Part shown: positions 46,253 through 58,672 of the stretch, one piece after another
Layout of the letters: each line of letters begins with the position of its first letter
Position numbering within the stretch: position 1 is the stretch's first letter
Source: Saccharum officinarum
Lineage: Eukaryota > Streptophyta > Magnoliopsida > Poales > Poaceae
Length of the DNA stretch: 64,000 bases
Direction of reading: 5' to 3'
Assembly: GCA_020631735.1 (NCBI GenBank)
Contig: CM036209.1
Span: forward strand, 5,369,451 to 5,433,450
Position numbers and translations under genes: made by a program
Notes under the pieces: model-generated
What the model was told of the DNA's origin: nothing
Databases searched by the model: none
What the model saw: the letters and a program-made list of their open reading frames with translations, nothing else

Positions 46253-47205
46253 ATTCCATGATCAGCAGCAACTACTCCTCTAGACATCTTTGCTTTGCCT
46301 CTGTTTCCAGTAGATACATCTTCCCTTTGAGTACTCCTTCATCTTTCACCTGAATAGGTTGTCATCATCAGCTTTAATATCATTGTCTGTATCCACAAAT
46401 TAAAGTCACTATCTTCTTCACTGTCTTCCTCAGTAAAATAAACTGTGCACTACCACTAGAAAATGTAGGGGGGAAATAGAAAATGTAGCACCCAATCGGT
46501 AGACAAGGTGTGGTCAACTTGGGTCGGCAGGCACGCTGGACAAGCACGTCGGATGGCTGGATGCTTGTAGGCAGATTTTGACCTATGCTGCAGCCCAAAT
46601 AAAGATAATGGACGTAAAAGTGCACTTTAGAAGGTGATGACACACAGAAAAAAAAAGGTAGCTAGTGGACTCCTGGTGCATATTGCTCATTCTTCTTAAT
46701 ATTAGTAGTAGTAACTTGTTAATCAACCATATGTACTAGATGGCACCCTGAACATTAATTAAACAATTTTATGGTAGTATAGTCAGTAGTTAATTAGCCA
46801 TGTACATGAATAAGACGTGTACTAGTAGTTTAAAAAGTTACTACTAATTAATTTTATTGTATATATGCTGCTTGTGGGATTGATGCATGTATATATCTTT
46901 ATAAACTTATTCTGTCACGTATCTTTGGCTAATGCTGTGTTACACAGGACCTTGACTTGTCAACCATGGAAGTCTGCGCGGAAGAGATTAGAACACAGAT
47001 CGCCGATTTCATTCTGGAGTGGATTGTGGAGCCAAATGGCCAGTTCCATTCTCCTCTGGCTGCTAATGAACAATATGATGATGAATAATCGTGGAGCCAC
47101 TGGAAGCATGCAAGTTGTCCCACCTGCGCTAGCTGCCTGAGACCCGCCATGCATGCATTGAATTGTATGCAGTGAGTTATTTCTGGCGTTTGAAACTTGA
47201 ACATG
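46253..47205. other. Unassigned sequence
   Basis: No intact gene. At 46960-47087 the plus strand reads MEVCAEEIRTQIADFILEW before a stop; IADFILEW slightly resembles the ADF(I/V)xxW linker before RNase H in gypsy polyproteins, but the match is weak. 46380-46640 has a minus-strand frame without a recognised domain. Confidence 0.35.
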
Positions 47206-47345
47206 AATTGATATGTGTTGTAGTGTTAAATCAGTCTAGACCATAAGTTTTTGTGGATTATTAATATGTGTGTCGAATCAGTGTGGACCAGTTTGTGGAT
47301 TTTATGTGTCAAATCAGTGTGGACTAAATTTGTGTTTATAGAGCA
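47206..47345. repeat. Short direct repeats near the CACTA end
   Basis: Variants of GTGTC(G/A)AATCAGTGTGGAC occur three times with spacing of about 55-65 bases. Confidence 0.6.
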
Positions 47346-47429
47346 ACTTTGAGTAATTAAACTTAATCTGTGATGTATTTGTGTAATGAGATGTTGATCC
47401 ACTAATGCTTAGCGTGTAATTCCTCGTTA

Positions 47430-47758
47430 CTACAGACGCTTGAGAGATTAGCGTCAGTAGGTAAATTATTACCACCGACGCGTGTTCCCGCAAAGCGTCG
47501 CTACAAGAACATTAATACAGACGTGTGTTGTATTTTTCACAGGTGCCCAAGAGCGTCGGTGTTACAGCTTATTACAGACGAGTGTCGTGGATCACAGACG
47601 GTTGTTATGCCACACGCGTCTGTAATAGGTATATATCACAGACACGCAAAAGTGCGTCTGTAATTTATCATTATCACAGACGTCTTACGACAGACGCGCA
47701 GGAGCGTGTCTGTGATCACACTTAATGCGTGTCTGTAATGCCAAACTTTTGCATAGTG
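47430..47758. repeat. CACTA element terminus with subterminal repeats
   Basis: About twelve ACAGACGCG-like motifs in both orientations lie here, and the block ends in CAAACTTTTGCATAGTG, whose complement starts CACTATGCAAAAG. This is the structure of a CACTA end. The other terminus was not found in the window. The element may include the minus-strand Tnp2 fragment at 42972-44100. Confidence 0.8.
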
Positions 47759-48178
47759 TTGGCTTCAATAAAATGTATGATCCAAAATATATTTTTATGA
47801 ATTTTTTGAATCCAAGTGCAGCTACATGCAGTTCAATTTGGATTTACTTTTAATAAGCATGTAGAAATTCATTTACACTACATAAAATAGTAAATATGTT
47901 CGAAATTTTTTAAAACTCCTATACAATAACGTATATGTAGGTTGTTGCTTATAAAACTTTTTTGGATTATAAAATACATTTTTTGGTTGATTACATGGTG
48001 CCTTATCTATTTATTCGGTAACAGAGAAAAAACAAATAATAAATCATTATTTTTTTTATAGACGGTAAAAGGCGAAGCAATTTCGTTGGCCCATCAGTGA
48101 TTCCGCCCATCTTAGCCCATGTCGGAGCATACTCGCTTTTCACCGTTGGATTGACGTCCAACGGCTGACAATCCTCAG
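47759..48178. other. Unassigned sequence
   Basis: AT-rich, then CGTTGGATTGACGTCCAACGG near 48143, a type of sequence seen in plant promoters. No gene recognised. Confidence 0.4.
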
Positions 48179-48236
48179 TTGGTTTACCTCTCACTGTACC
48201 GGCCTGTCTCTTTCTTCCCCTTCCAGATCGATCCCA

Positions 48237-48628
48237 TGCCGCAATCCTCCGTCCGCCCTAGGCTTCGTCCTCCATTCGCGCATCCCTATCCACACGCGCC
48301 GAGCTCGGACCGTAGCGCCGCCGCCCTCTACTTCTCTCCTCTCCTCCCGTCGTCTAGGGGCCGCGCGAGCTCGTCGCGAGCGCCCGTCCGGAGGGGTCAC
48401 GCGAGCTCGGCGAGCCCGTCACCCAGGGGGCCGCGGCACTCCCTCCGTTTGCTTGGGTGTGCGGCGCTCTCTCTGCTGCAGCATGGGACCCGCGCTACGA
48501 CGGCCCAACGTCGCCTCCGCCCTTGTTCCTGCCCGCTGCTTCCACTGTGCTCCAGATCTGTGCATTCTCTGGCCACCCCCTTGAGGCTCCAGCTCTGTGC
48601 ATCCACTCGTCATCATCTAAGTGAATAA
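48237..48628 (+). other. Unrecognised open frame after a promoter-like region
   Basis: A frame of about 130 codons starts at MPQSSVRPRLRPP and ends in TAA near 48626. It is rich in Arg, Ser, Pro and Ala, and has no domain. The GC content jumps at about 48200. It might be a captured 5' exon of a host gene; equally it may be non-coding. I would not annotate it as a gene without transcript support. Confidence 0.25.
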
Positions 48629-49537
48629 TATATGGATTGAATATGCAGCTGAACACATGATTGTAATGTGGTATGTAATATGCAGCAGTGAACTATGAAT
48701 TCTTTAGTTCTCCAAAAACACATGATTGTCCTACATGCATTATATATCCTGATCTGGGCTGCAGTAGCAAGTTACATGCATAAAAAAACGTCGCCTGAGC
48801 ATTTCATCGAATGGATGCCTTCCCTGAGCTACTACTACAATGAACCAAAAGAGCCTAGCAAATCTGTACCACAGATTAGCCAGCAAATGTCAGAAAAATT
48901 TAGCATACCTGTTAACTGAAAAAGGAATCTGAATATAGTAGTATCCATGAACTACTACTATGAGCAGGAGGAAGCTAGCAAGAATAGGACAGCAAGATAC
49001 TCGCGAGAGGAAGCTAGCAAGAATCACCCGCGTGGCTCGCAGTGGCTAGGGCGGAGCGGTGGAGCGCGCCTGCGCGGCTTGCGGCAAGCATGGCGGAACT
49101 CGCCCGTGCGGCTCGCGGTGGTCGAGGCAGACCTCGCCTGTGCGGCGCCCGCAGCGGAGCTTGCCTGCGCGGCTCGCGGCGGCTGGCGCGGAGGTCGTCG
49201 TGCAGCGCGGCTCGCGGCGGCCAGGGCGAAGGTCGCTGTGCGCAGCCCACGTCGCGGTGGAGCTCGACCGCGCGCGAGTACCAGATCCGTATGTTCCCGC
49301 GTGGGATCCGTGTCCATCGTCGAATCGAGAAGACGGCTCCTACAGCGCTGCTCCCGCCGGCTATTGGGCCTCGGAGCATGGGCCGTCGCCGTCGCCTCAC
49401 GAGACGACGGGGCATCCGTCTCCAAGCCAAACGGGGGTGCTTTTTGCAAAAATAGCAACATAGAGACGGGGCAAGAGACGGCGTTGTACATGCCCTTAAC
49501 ATTGAGCCAAAAGAAGAAAATACCGGCACCCATGATT
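48629..49537. other. Unassigned stretch with a GC-rich core
   Basis: 48957-49035 repeats AGGAAGCTAGCAAGAAT. 49020-49300 is very GC-rich with degenerate repeats of GCGCGGCTCGCGGCGG, giving long overlapping frames on both strands. Near 49490 TGTACATGCCCTTAAC resembles a common MITE end. No protein family recognised. Confidence 0.4.
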
Positions 49538-51690
49538 ACATGAACGCATTTATAGCTGAGCTTGATGAACAAATGCGTGGCCATGAACAAGGTGGTGGTG
49601 GTGGTGGTGATGGTGGGGATGCTGGCGATGATGGCAGTGGCAATGATGGTGGAGGACGTGTCGGGGATAAAGATGATGGTGATTATTTGGAGGAAATGCT
49701 TTGAGCCATTGGACCAGAGGTGATACTCAGGAGCGCGAAAGGTCTAGAAAATTTGGAAAGGGTAAAAACAGCAACAAAGGAGAGTTTGTATGGTGTTGAA
49801 AAGGGTTGTCCGACACATTGGATGGTGCTACATTTTGTGCTTCAACTGCTCATCCTAAAGGCTAAGTATGGTTGGTCGGACTGCAATTTCAATGATCTAT
49901 TGTGTCTCTTGTCATCGTTGCTCCCATAGCCAAAGTTTGTTCCCGCCAACACATATGAAGCGAAGAAGGTTATAAGTCCATTGACAATGGGGGATGAAAA
50001 AAAATCCATGCATGCCTGAACCACCGTATCCTTTACCACGGTGATTTGTTCAAGTCATTAGAAAATGCCCCATATGTGGCGCTAGTCGGTATAAGAACAA
50101 TGACTTTTACCCTAGGGATGAACCCAACAGTCATTCCTCCGCCAGGAATAAGAGGAAGAAGGGTGGACAAAAGGTGGTACATGATTCTCACCCCCAAGAG
50201 GACACTCCTTTAGGCAATGATGCGAAGTAGAGGAGAATTCCTGCCTTGGTAATGTGGTACCTACCAATCGTCGATTGCTTGAGGCATATGTTCCTAAATC
50301 CTAAGGAAGTTGCACTCATGACATGGTGGGATGATGAATGCAAGGTGGATGATGGTAAGATTCGACACCCGCTCGATGCTACCCAGTAGCAACAATTTTA
50401 TGCAAAGTACACTGAATTTAGTTTTGACCTAAGGAATGTACGGTTCGGCTTGAGCACCGATGGAATGAATCCTTTCAATAAGAGGACTAGCAACCACAAC
50501 ACATGGCCAGTGATCTTAACCATGTACAACATCCCCACGTGGCTATGTCAAAAGTGAAAGTACCTTATGCTCACTATACTTGTTCAAGGCCACAAGCAAC
50601 CAGGCATTGATATAGATGTCTTTCTCGAGCCTTTGATGCAAGAAATGGAGATGCTATGGAAGGTTGGGATGCCGATGTTCGATGCGTTTAGAAAGCAGGA
50701 CTTCATATGTAGAGCCACTATCTTCACCACAACCAATGATTACCTCGCGTTGTTTGCTTTGTCGAGACAGATCAAAGGGAAGACGAGATGCTTTGTATGC
50801 TTGCATGGTACTTCATGGGTGTACCTAGATGCATCCAAGAAGACTGTTTACCTAAGGTATCGATGCTTCTTAAAGATAACTCACAGATAACGCAGCAAGA
50901 TGTTCTTCAAACTTTATGAGAACAAGCCGGAGACTGAATCCTCTTCGGAGAGACATAAAAATAGGCAACACATGTTCGAGATGGTGAAAAACATACATGT
51001 TGTCTTTGGAAAGAAGAATTTGGATGGGGCAAAGAGAGATAGAAGTACACATCATGTCCCCGGCATACCTTTCAAGAAGCAGTCCATCTTCTATAAGCAT
51101 TTGTCCTATTGGCCAGATTTGGAGGTCCCCCGAGCCATCGATGGTATGCACCTAAAGAAGAATGTGTTTGAGAGCGTCATTGGGCTCTTGATGGACATAC
51201 CGAGCAAGACAAAGAATGGTCTGAAATCACGGAGAGACATGGTGTAGCTAAATGTCAAGCTAGAGTTTCACCTGGTACCTGAGGGTAACGGAAAATACCT
51301 TCTTCCCCAGCTATCTTCAACTTGATATTAGAAAAGAGGAGGGTGGTGTGAAATTTCTTGAGGGGGGCCAAAGTTCCCACCATGTTTTCAGCCAACATGA
51401 AGAGACTAGTCTCGATGAACGACTTGTTGATATCACGCTTCAATGCTCACAATTGCCAAGTGATGCTGACAGGATTCCTACCTAGTCCAATCAGGGCTAT
51501 AAAGACTGAGTTCGTAAAGATGGTCATTACCCGCATGTGTTACCTCTTGCCAATATCACACAGAAGACAATAGATGAAAATGAACTTCGGTCTCTATAGG
51601 AATTCATGGTGGAGACCCAAAACCAACTTGAGATGTGTTTTCCTCCCACTTTTTTTTATATAATGCCACATCTCATGGTTCACATAGTTG
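49538..51690 (+). pseudogene. Second CACTA Tnp2-type transposase, degenerate
   Basis: The plus strand carries the family motifs in order: a Gly/Asp-rich linker, ERVKTATKESLYGVEKGCPTHW near 49757-49822, LKAKYGWSDC, VPANTYEAKKVISPLT, STDGMNPF near 50457-50480, PGIDIDVFLEPLM near 50600-50640, a LDASKKTVYLRYRCF segment near 50827-50872, DLEVPRAIDGMHLKKNVFES near 51117-51176, and a DUF4218-like stretch near 51640-51690. Stops occur at least near 49702, 49927, 50388, 50557, 50887 and 51245, and several frame changes are needed. It is on the opposite strand to the 42972 fragment, differs in sequence, and lies outside the terminus at 47758, so it comes from another CACTA element. No termini were found. 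Confidence 0.88.
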
Positions 51691-52500
51691 ATTAGTGTTG
51701 GGGGCACCGCTAGGTCCTAGCCATCCCCTTTCACTCACCTTTGAAGTTCGACAAGTAATAGAACACTGCAATCCTTTCGCTCCACCTTTGGTGCGAAACT
51801 CGCACCATCATTTCACTCTGGCGAAATGACAACGACCATGACAATTACTGGGCCGACACGGGGACCTCCAAAGGGTAGGAGCTGCGGCCCATTTCGCTTG
51901 ATCTAAAAGACCATGCGGTACGGTTAGCGATCGGAGGTGGAAAACCTAAACTACGGTTCGTCATTTCGCGATAGCGAAATGACGAAATTTGCGAGCATCG
52001 CGGCGGACGTTTTATGAATCGTGGGGCAAAGCGGTGGCGGCATTTCGTCACAGCAAAATAGGGATTCTCCTCTTAGCCTGTTTTGCACCAAATGTAATTT
52101 TGTTTGCAGGTATTCAACACCATGAAGTATTTAATTTTGTTTGCAGGTATCCTCCCTTGGGCGCTTTCCGTGATCCATCACTCCAAAGAAGCTGTGAGCT
52201 CACGAACAAGAAGAGGAAAGGGGTAGAATAGGTGACCAAGAGCAGATGATTTCCTTGCTGCACCCCTCCTATGAATTTATAGCCACAGGGTCAACTGTGG
52301 TGGATGCCTCGGGTGCACGCGCGCTCTCTTTCTCCCTCTCTCTCTCATAATTAACCGCTTGGGAAATCTCGCAGAATAGGGGAAGCAGCTAGACAGAAGG
52401 TGGAGCGGCCGTCATTCGGACGACAGTAGAAACAAAGCAAGCCTCGTGCTTCCTCACTTTCCATAATTTTTGATTCACGTGCCCGCATTTCATGGCGCAC
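51691..52500. other. Unassigned sequence with hairpins
   Basis: 51960-51983 is a perfect 10-base stem with a 4-base loop (GTCATTTCGC, GATA, GCGAAATGAC); a related imperfect one lies at 51810-51833. A short direct repeat, TAATTTTGTTTGCAGGTAT, occurs at about 52096 and 52133. TGTTGGGGGCACC near 51696 might start an LTR. No gene. Confidence 0.45.
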
Positions 52501-54524
52501 GACCACTCGCCGGTGGGCGCCCTTAAGTCACGCTATGACCGAGGAGGCCAATAAGCCCCTGGGTCATGTGCAGAGCGACCCATAACCTTTAGGACCACGC
52601 TTCGCACATAGGAAACCTTCTCTTAGTCCAGCCCTTAGACAGGCTCGAGGCCACCAAAGAGGTAGGGGCACGGTGAGATGGCCCCAGTGGCTCTTATCAG
52701 TGGTGCGGAACCTCTTGACCATCTCTCTCTGTGTTCGAGTCGTTGGCTTCGAAGTCGCCCGGGTTGATCCCCTCCAGGGGAGGGAGGCATCTTGCCCTCT
52801 AGCTGCTGTCGAAGCGGTCGGGGACCGATGGGTTTGACGGTCGATGATTTATGGGACATCTCTCGATGAGGCACACCTAGACTTCATGTCAATTGTTGGA
52901 GGATATCGGTTCCCACTTGAATTACCCATTGACCTTGACGAGGCGCACCGCTCGACCGGTGAGGTTATGGTGGATAGTCTCACCTCATGTGGGGCGAAAA
53001 ACCAAAACTACCTATAATAAGGCACCACACGACCCCTTCAGGTCAACAAAGGCATCTGAGAAGAAAGGAGTTAGGTTCTTGTGACCTTGCTAGATGACCG
53101 GACTCCTCCCTGTGCCTAGGGTCATCGACCCCTACAGCCAGCCTAGAATCTCACAAACTGATAGAGGTCAACGACCCCTATGGAGAGATCAACTGGGTAG
53201 ACATCCAAGGATTCGCAATGGCATCTTCCTCATGAAGCTATGCCGAATCCAGTAAAGCATGATCACGACATGGTCACATGCATTCATGGCTGCTTAGGCC
53301 TATACCCTAACCCTCGATTAAAGAGGGTGACCTAAGCAAACCTGGGAACGCAGTCGCAACATAGCGAAGGTTGTGAAACCATGACCGAAGCGAGCTAAGG
53401 CATAGTCAAGGAAAAGGCACTCGAGCAGAAAGATGTGAGGTCGTGGAACGACCTCAGCACCATGCGTGGCAAAAGGTCGATGACCCACTTGAGACCACAA
53501 CCTTGAGCAAACCCGATCCTGACCAAGCGGCTCGGGGGCTTGCCTTGAACTCAAGAAGAAGAACAACAAGAGCCCATCTTTGTTCATGATCGATGATTAC
53601 AACGCAACGGTGACCAAGCCGCATACAAGATACAAAAACTTGATACCACTACAGTGGTGGTATCGCAAAAACCTCAAGAAAGTGCACGCTACAAGCATAA
53701 AGGACAAAGTTGAAAAGAACACCTCACAAGCCTTCTTGTAGCATTGCAATCCTTGGGGCACTTAAGGCAGGGGGAAGAGAGCAGCAGAACCATCTGGCTC
53801 CAGAGGGTACAACCGCGGGCACCTCAACGATAGCGGGGAGCCAAACGGTCGCCAAAGTGCTGTCATGTCAGAAAGGCCACGTGGCCCCAGACATGGCAGT
53901 GGCACCATTCTTTCCCCCATTGCTCGCAAACCATCTTCTAGCACTAGTTATTGGATGAAGCATCGCCGACCTCCGGCCAACGCAAACGACCCCTTGTGGG
54001 TCGCATCCTTAAAAGCCTCCACTACCTACCTAGGAGCACTTATTCTATCAACTTCAGTGTCTCAGAAGTCTAGAAGTAAACCAAGGGCAAGGTCAAGAGT
54101 GGTTCAAACAGAAGAAAGGCCCCTATTTATAGGCCCGAAGGCGGACTATGTAGCCCGTGACTCCTGAGCAGCATGGCAAACAATGGGAGGCCACGGCCAT
54201 TGTTAGGAGCTAGCATAGGGGTGGGAAAAATGAGAACCTCCAAAAGACGGAGCCAGTACAGTGTTGACGAGACCGCTTGGCTCAGTCTGGATCTCAAAAC
54301 CCCCGCACGTGGCACCCAGACACAGCAGGGCTCGACGGACAGGTGCGTACCTGGCCATTAAGGCAGCCTGATGGGTGATACGAAGCGACCAACTACTGTA
54401 TTGATCACTCGGCCCAACGAAGGACCAAGCTCTGAGCTCGGAATATCCATGACCTCAAGCGCCCGCACGCAAACAACAGCATCTCCACGATCTTTACAAG
54501 ATCGCAAAGACGCTCAGGGGCTAC
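52501..54524 (+). other. Gypsy element 3' internal non-coding region
   Basis: No intact frame. The right end reads CGCTCAGGGGCTAC just before the LTR, a typical polypurine tract and LTR join of grass gypsy elements. Frames on both strands (for example 53318-53587) show no domain. Confidence 0.55.
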
Positions 54525-55690
54525 TGTCGGGGTCATGATACCCCTGGTATCTCAAGACATCGATAAGTTAGCCGCTCGGGCAGCCCAGGCAATAAGAACC
54601 TAACTGCCATGGCACAATAAAGCCACACGGGCCCTAGGACACATGCTAGAGCGAGTGGTCCACCACGACCTCTCCCCTCTCCTTCCGCTGCATGCTACGC
54701 AGCCGCGTGTGACCTCTCCCCTCTCCTTCCGCTGCACGCTACACAGCCGCGTGTGACCTCTCCTCCATCTAGACCCCTAGGAGGGACAAAAAGGGGTCGG
54801 GCGCCATCAAGTACACCTGCCCTAACAAGGACAGGCATGCTCCCCTCACTCCGCCAGGACTGAGGGGACAGTCATCTCGAGGCAGACGCCATCCCTGCGT
54901 GCCTCTATGCAGACAAGACAACACCACGGGGCGGTGATGACTAGTACGACACCGCACCGTCCAAATCCAACCTGACAAGATGGGCATATGGCTCCACCCA
55001 CTATGGATGGGGTGCACGATCCTGGCCTTGACTTTCAAGACTGGCTAGGCTACCAGAAGCCTCGACCTCACAATCCGGGGATGAGGCTATCAGCGTCACG
55101 ACCTGCAAAGGCAACCGATGACCTGGGAGTAGCTACCTGCTCCCGCACTGTCGCCACAACACCACTAGAAGAATAGAAGACGATGATGAAGGCTCCAGCA
55201 AGATCACGTCGCGCAGGACAGTTGGCGAGCCACCTCCGTGCCAACAGTTCCGCTACGGATGGCACTGTAGCATCATGCCACGCCATGCCATGACATGCGA
55301 ACAAGATCACGACGACGATCGTACCAGAACGTACCATGACACTAGGACAAGACAGGCTTGCTTGCAGGCCAAGTTTACTTATTTCTCCCTCCCTCGGGCT
55401 CACGACCACTTGGTCGGGAGAGCCCCTCTCTGCACATGTAACCTGGCTCCCGGCCACTACATAATGGGAGCCAGGCCTCCATTCCAAGGGGATGAAACCT
55501 GAGAACACCATTCGGGCTCCCGTTCAGCTCACTTCTCCTACCTCTTTTCCTTAGCTTACACACCTCATTGTACGAACTTCAGAGCATTCAACCGAGGAAC
55601 ACAAACTCGAATCATCTCTGAGACCAGATGTAGGGCTCCGGCCTAAACCAGTATAACTCTTCATGTCTTTGAGCCCTACCATCATTTTCT
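54525..55690 (+). repeat. Gypsy-type 3' LTR, right end missing
   Basis: TGTCGGGGTCATGATACCCC matches the 13463 and 20954 LTRs. A 49-base segment (ACCTCTCCCCTCTCCTTCCG...) is duplicated in tandem at 54668-54765. It stops after GCGACACACGAATAAAAGTC, like the LTR tails at 15138 and 22622, without the terminal CCGACA. Confidence 0.75.
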
Positions 55691-56790
55691 TAGAGTAGCG
55701 CGACACACGAATAAAAGTCACACAAAAACATAGAGTAAGTGTATAAATGCAGTAAGAAGATGAGCAAGAGGGCCTAAATTCTGCATAAAGATTTATCCCA
55801 TAATATCACAGAGCAAATCACCAGCACACCTTGGAACTTTGCCAAGAATGTTATGCTTTCGGTCACCAAGCATATCCGATAGTACCAGTAGTCTTTATCT
55901 TTTGGTCACTACTAGTCAATCTTCATGGTCAAGTTATTTAAATTCATCATGGTAAATATATATATTGATTCATTAAATTAAATCAATCCGAATAAAGCTT
56001 CAGCCAGGTTCGCGCAATGTGGAGCGAGCGAAGAAAGTCAAGCTTTTGCTTGGTCTCGAATATAGCATCAAAGGGAAAGGCAAAAGGCGTTATCTTTGGT
56101 TTCTTCTCAGCGTTATCTTTGGTTTCTTCTCAGAAAGATGCACGGTCCTTCAAATATTTGCTTCTCGGAGAAGAAACTGGCATCAACCTACAAGCAAAGC
56201 AAATGGCTGGCAGTTACAAGTCGCAAGCTCACTATCTCAGCCACTAATTTGGCCAGGTTCCCGCAGTGTGAAGCGGTGGAAGCGCACTCTCTTTCGCCTT
56301 TTGTTTCGAAAAAAGCATCCAGGGAAAGACAAAAGAGGCATTATCTTCGGTTTCTTTTCAGAATCATGTATACATCGTCCTTCCAATATTCGTTGCTTGC
56401 CAGAGAAGAAATTAAATGCATTTGTAAGAAGCTAAGTAATCTGTAATTGTACATCTATCTGTATGAATATCCAAGTGGGCACTAGCTATATATGAGAAGA
56501 TTATCCTGTGTTAAACGGAAAATCTACATTTCATTGGGCCCTTTGAGAAAATTCTTGTACATATATGTTAATCAAGATAAATAAGAAAAATCTAATTAAG
56601 TGGACCCGGTTAGAATGTGGCTTGGGCTAAAAGAGGAGTTTATATCAAGAACAACAACAAAAAAGAACTCAAATTAAAAAAATCAAAGAAATTTATCAAT
56701 TGGATTGTATAGGACACGAATTATTCTGCGTCACAAAATTGATATATATCTATATAGATTCCATAGAAAAGTTTATATAGATTCCATAGA
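55691..56790. repeat. Spacer modules (copy in the RBR-D unit)
   Basis: Counterpart of 15139-16186, including the short-frame repeat (56005-56180), in which GCGTTATCTTTGGTTTCTTCTCA is duplicated in tandem (56086 and 56109). Near 56760 TTTATATAGATTCCATAGAA is duplicated, right at the border of the GC-rich insert. Confidence 0.65.
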
Positions 56791-57285
56791 AGCGGGTCGC
56801 CACGCGCATGCTGAAGCGGAGCACGGCGCCGGCGGCGGCGGCTGTGGCGGACGAGGGGAGCAGCCCGAAGATGGTCATCGCGTGCAGCTGCGCGCTGCAC
56901 CAGGACGGCGCGCCGGGCCGGGCCTGGATGCGCGCACAGCGCCGCGGCTGCACCGGCGGCGGGGAGTGCGGAGAGGCCATCGCGCCGCCCAAGGCGCTCC
57001 TGGACGAGCCGTGCCATCACCGGGGATGTCGTGCGCGCGAGTGGAGGCCGCGCCGCCACCGCCGGGGCACGTCGTCCGCGAGAGGCGAGGGCGCGCCACC
57101 ACCGCCGGAGCACGTCGTGCGCGCGGATCGAGGGCACGCCGCCACCGCCATAGCGCGTCGTGCGCGTCGATCGAGGGCGCGCCGCCACTGCAGGAACGCG
57201 TTGTTCGCGAGGGTTCGCTGCTTGCGGAAGGGAAGGGAAGGGAGGAGGAAGCGCCGACGTGATTTATAAAATACGGACGGGCTGC
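56791..57285. other. GC-rich insert of unknown origin
   Basis: It is very GC-rich in an AT-rich setting and is found only in this unit. It has open frames on both strands, including MLKRSTAPAAAAVADEGSS at 56808. The right half is made of degenerate units of about 45 bases around CGTCGTGCGCGCG. It looks like a captured host gene fragment, but I do not recognise the protein. A purine-rich stretch (GGGAAGGGAAGGGAGGAGGAAG) closes it. Confidence 0.4.
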
Positions 57286-57580
57286 TGTAGACTCGCTCGC
57301 ATCAATGCGCGCGGTCTTCACGGCCAGACAAATGTAATTAAAACATTCCCAAGGGACCAGTATTAATAACAGGAGAGAGGTAGTATTAATTTATTAATTG
57401 TTGATTAGTAGTGGCCGGAGGCGGACGGTGCTCCGCTAGAGCGTTGAATCTTATTTGAAGCAGGCTCTAGAATAGTGTGTGTGTATATATATATATAGAC
57501 ACACACACATACACACACTAACCAAGTCACCTAGACTCCAACTAAAAGTTTACTCAAATAAACCTATACATAGCTATCTA
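57286..57580. other. Spacer with short dinucleotide runs
   Basis: GT, TA and AC runs at 57474-57518 stand where the other units have the AT microsatellite. No gene. Confidence 0.5.
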
Positions 57581-58164
57581 GGAGCCTGTTTAGTAGCGCT
57601 CCTACCGCTCAGCGTGAGAAGCCGAGGGGCGCTGCCAAACGCCTCTGCTCCCGGCTGCCCCCCCTCCTCGTAATCGCTCCCACAGCTTCTCTTGTTTCGC
57701 ATTGCATGTGGGGAATAGAAAAAACCCGCTCCCCACAGCTTCTCTTGTTTCGCATTGCATGTGGAGAACAGAAAAAACCCACTCCCCATGCTCCGCCTCC
57801 GCTCCACCTCCCCTACCCTCCTCTCGCCACCTCCCTCATGTCCCCAGCACCCTCCTCCTGTCACGATCCTCCGCAAGCCGTGCCGCCCTTCTTCCCCTCG
57901 CCCGCCACCTTTCTTTCCTGCACTCGCCGAGATCCATCCTGTCGTCACCGTGTTCACCAAGATATGTGGTGCTCCTCCTCCATGGCCATCGTGGTGCCCC
58001 TTTCCATCGTCTACGCCTCATTGCGCTCGCTCGCTTTCCTCTTTCTTCGCTGCTGCTGGAGCTGGAGTTGTCGTGCGAGTTCTACCAAATGGTGCGGCTC
58101 CGAGTCTAGAGCGCGAGGGAGCAGGAGCGGTGGGGAGTCAATTTGGAGCACTACCAAACAGGCC
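57581..58164. mobile_element. Non-autonomous inverted-repeat element (copy)
   Basis: GGAGCCTGTTTAGTAGCGCTCC to AGCACTACCAAACAGGCC. It is longer than the sister copies because a segment around CAGCTTCTCTTGTTTCGCATT is duplicated in tandem (57684 and 57737). Confidence 0.65.
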
Positions 58165-58244
58165 TAGATATGCACTAAGATTCAACAAGTGTATTCCAAA
58201 ACTGCAAGTAGTTTTGTAACCTAGAGAAATTCTACCAATTCTGC

Positions 58245-58672
58245 CAATCTCGTGCCATGACGCCAGGACAACACAGGCCTGCTTGCAGGCCAAGTTTACT
58301 TATTTCTCCCTCCCTCGGGCTCACGACCACTCGGTCGGGGGAACCCCTCTCTCCACATGTAACTTGGCCCTCCGACTCTATATAAGGGGAGCCAGGTCTC
58401 CATTCCAAGGGGACGAAACCTGAGAACACCATTCGGGCTCTCGTTCACCACACTCCTCCTACCTCTTTCCCTTAGCTTACACGCCCTTGTAAGAACTTCA
58501 GAGCATTCAACCGAGGAACACGAACTCGAATCATCTCTGAGACTAGACATAGGGCTCCGGCTTGAACCAGTATAACTCTTCATGTCTTTGAGTGCTACCA
58601 TCGTTTTCCTAGAGCAGCACGACACACGTATAAATTCACTAGTCGGTCGACAAAACACCGACACAAAGTCAC
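58245..58672 (+). repeat. Gypsy LTR 3' half, no solo LTR
   Basis: Counterpart of 24690-25108. It has the empty CCTGAGAACACC site near 58418 and ends ACAAAACACCGACA. Confidence 0.8.

Noticed and set aside
46960..47090. Gypsy polyprotein fragment (IADFILEW)
   Set aside because: Only a few residues resemble the linker before RNase H; no neighbouring RT, RNase H or integrase motif.
48237..48628. A novel host gene
   Set aside because: Biased Arg/Ser/Pro composition and frames on both strands; no domain, no splice model and no supporting copy.
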